DNA of 24,308 nt from SIG78 sp036677805. Lineage in GTDB: Bacteria > Verrucomicrobiota > Lentisphaeria > Victivallales > Victivallaceae. The notes beneath the pieces are model-generated. The model saw only the letters and a program-made list of their open reading frames with translations. It made no database searches and was not told the DNA's origin. Shown here in pieces: positions 24,216 to 24,308 of the stretch; positions within the stretch are counted from its first letter, which is position 1, and each line of letters begins with the position of its first letter. The position numbers and the translations under genes were made by a program. Location: assembly GCA_036677805.1 (NCBI GenBank), contig JAVBVS010000030.1, positions 1 through 24,308 of the forward strand, written 5' to 3'.

Positions 24216-24308
24216 TTAACTTGCATATTTGACTGTCTCTGCATGGAAGAGTTGGATTACGCGCTCTGAATCCTGGGTTACGCTTTCCATATGATCTTTG
24301 GCATGCTC
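24216..24308 (-). CDS. Partial unidentified protein, C-terminal end at window edge
   Basis: A minus-strand frame is open from the last base of the window to TAA at 24216-24218. It gives 30 residues including EHAKDHMESVTQDSERVIQL and ending FHAETVKYAS. The amphipathic, charged character looks like a helical C-terminus, but the family cannot be told from this length, and the frame could be open by chance. The N-terminal part lies outside the window. Confidence 0.35.
   Translation of the reverse strand, partial: EHAKDHMESVTQDSERVIQLFHAETVKYAS

Noticed and set aside
1..24308. CRISPR arrays, rRNA or complete tRNA genes, phage genes, toxin-antitoxin pairs
   Set aside because: No regularly spaced direct repeats, conserved RNA segments or structural phage proteins were seen by reading both strands.

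Overview
This window most resembles a member of the Lentisphaerota (Victivallis-like). That is inferred from three things: the moderately high GC of the real genes, a pseudopilin with an [20 protein letters not shown] N-terminus and an H-X9-DG C-terminus, and large secreted multidomain glycoside-hydrolase-like proteins. No rRNA gene is present to settle the taxonomy. Both ends of the window (about 1-450 and 24050-24308) are much more AT-rich than the middle.

Layout. (1) 1-2540 is worn-down DNA around one intact gene, hisF (minus). It holds an AT-rich partial ORF, a WYL-domain remnant directly behind hisF, a broken 6-phosphogluconolactonase-like gene, a 68-bp imperfect inverted repeat and an IS630-type transposase fragment. 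(2) 2538-5993 is carB (plus), with its own sigma70-like promoter starting a few bases after the IS630 remnant, and a terminator; a frameshifted ORF start overlaps the carB stop. (3) 5994-7850 is an insertion-sequence graveyard: an IS5-type C-terminal fragment (minus), a near-complete but inactivated IS3-family element (minus), an IS256-type C-terminal fragment (plus) and a perfect 16-bp inverted repeat.

(4) 19906 down to 7946 (minus) reads as one five-gene carbohydrate operon. It starts at a TTGACA-17-TATAAT promoter with a perfect LacI-type operator (GTGAAACGTTTCAC) just downstream of the -10, and ends at a hairpin plus U-tract. Gene order is: DUF4434-like TIM-barrel protein, GH2 beta-mannosidase-like enzyme, GH42-like TIM-barrel protein (ATGA overlap with the GH2 gene), pseudopilin, and a 1842-residue secreted protein with F5/8C-like, TIM-barrel and CBM9-like parts. 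The first three lack signal peptides and probably act in the cytoplasm. The pseudopilin and the giant protein are exported. The set suggests recognition and cleavage of a complex (perhaps beta-mannose-containing) glycan outside the cell, with oligosaccharide processing inside. No transporter or repressor gene is in the window.

(5) 20092-22787 (plus) is a tight three-lipoprotein operon: a COG3014-like lipoprotein, a YcfL-like lipoprotein and an LpoB-like activator of a peptidoglycan synthase. A strong hairpin shared with the convergent next gene ends it. (6) 22864-23922 (minus) is a zinc-dependent, probably NADP-linked secondary alcohol dehydrogenase of the Thermoanaerobacter/Clostridium type. 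(7) The last 290 bases are AT-rich, with the C-terminal end of an unidentified minus-strand gene at the window edge.
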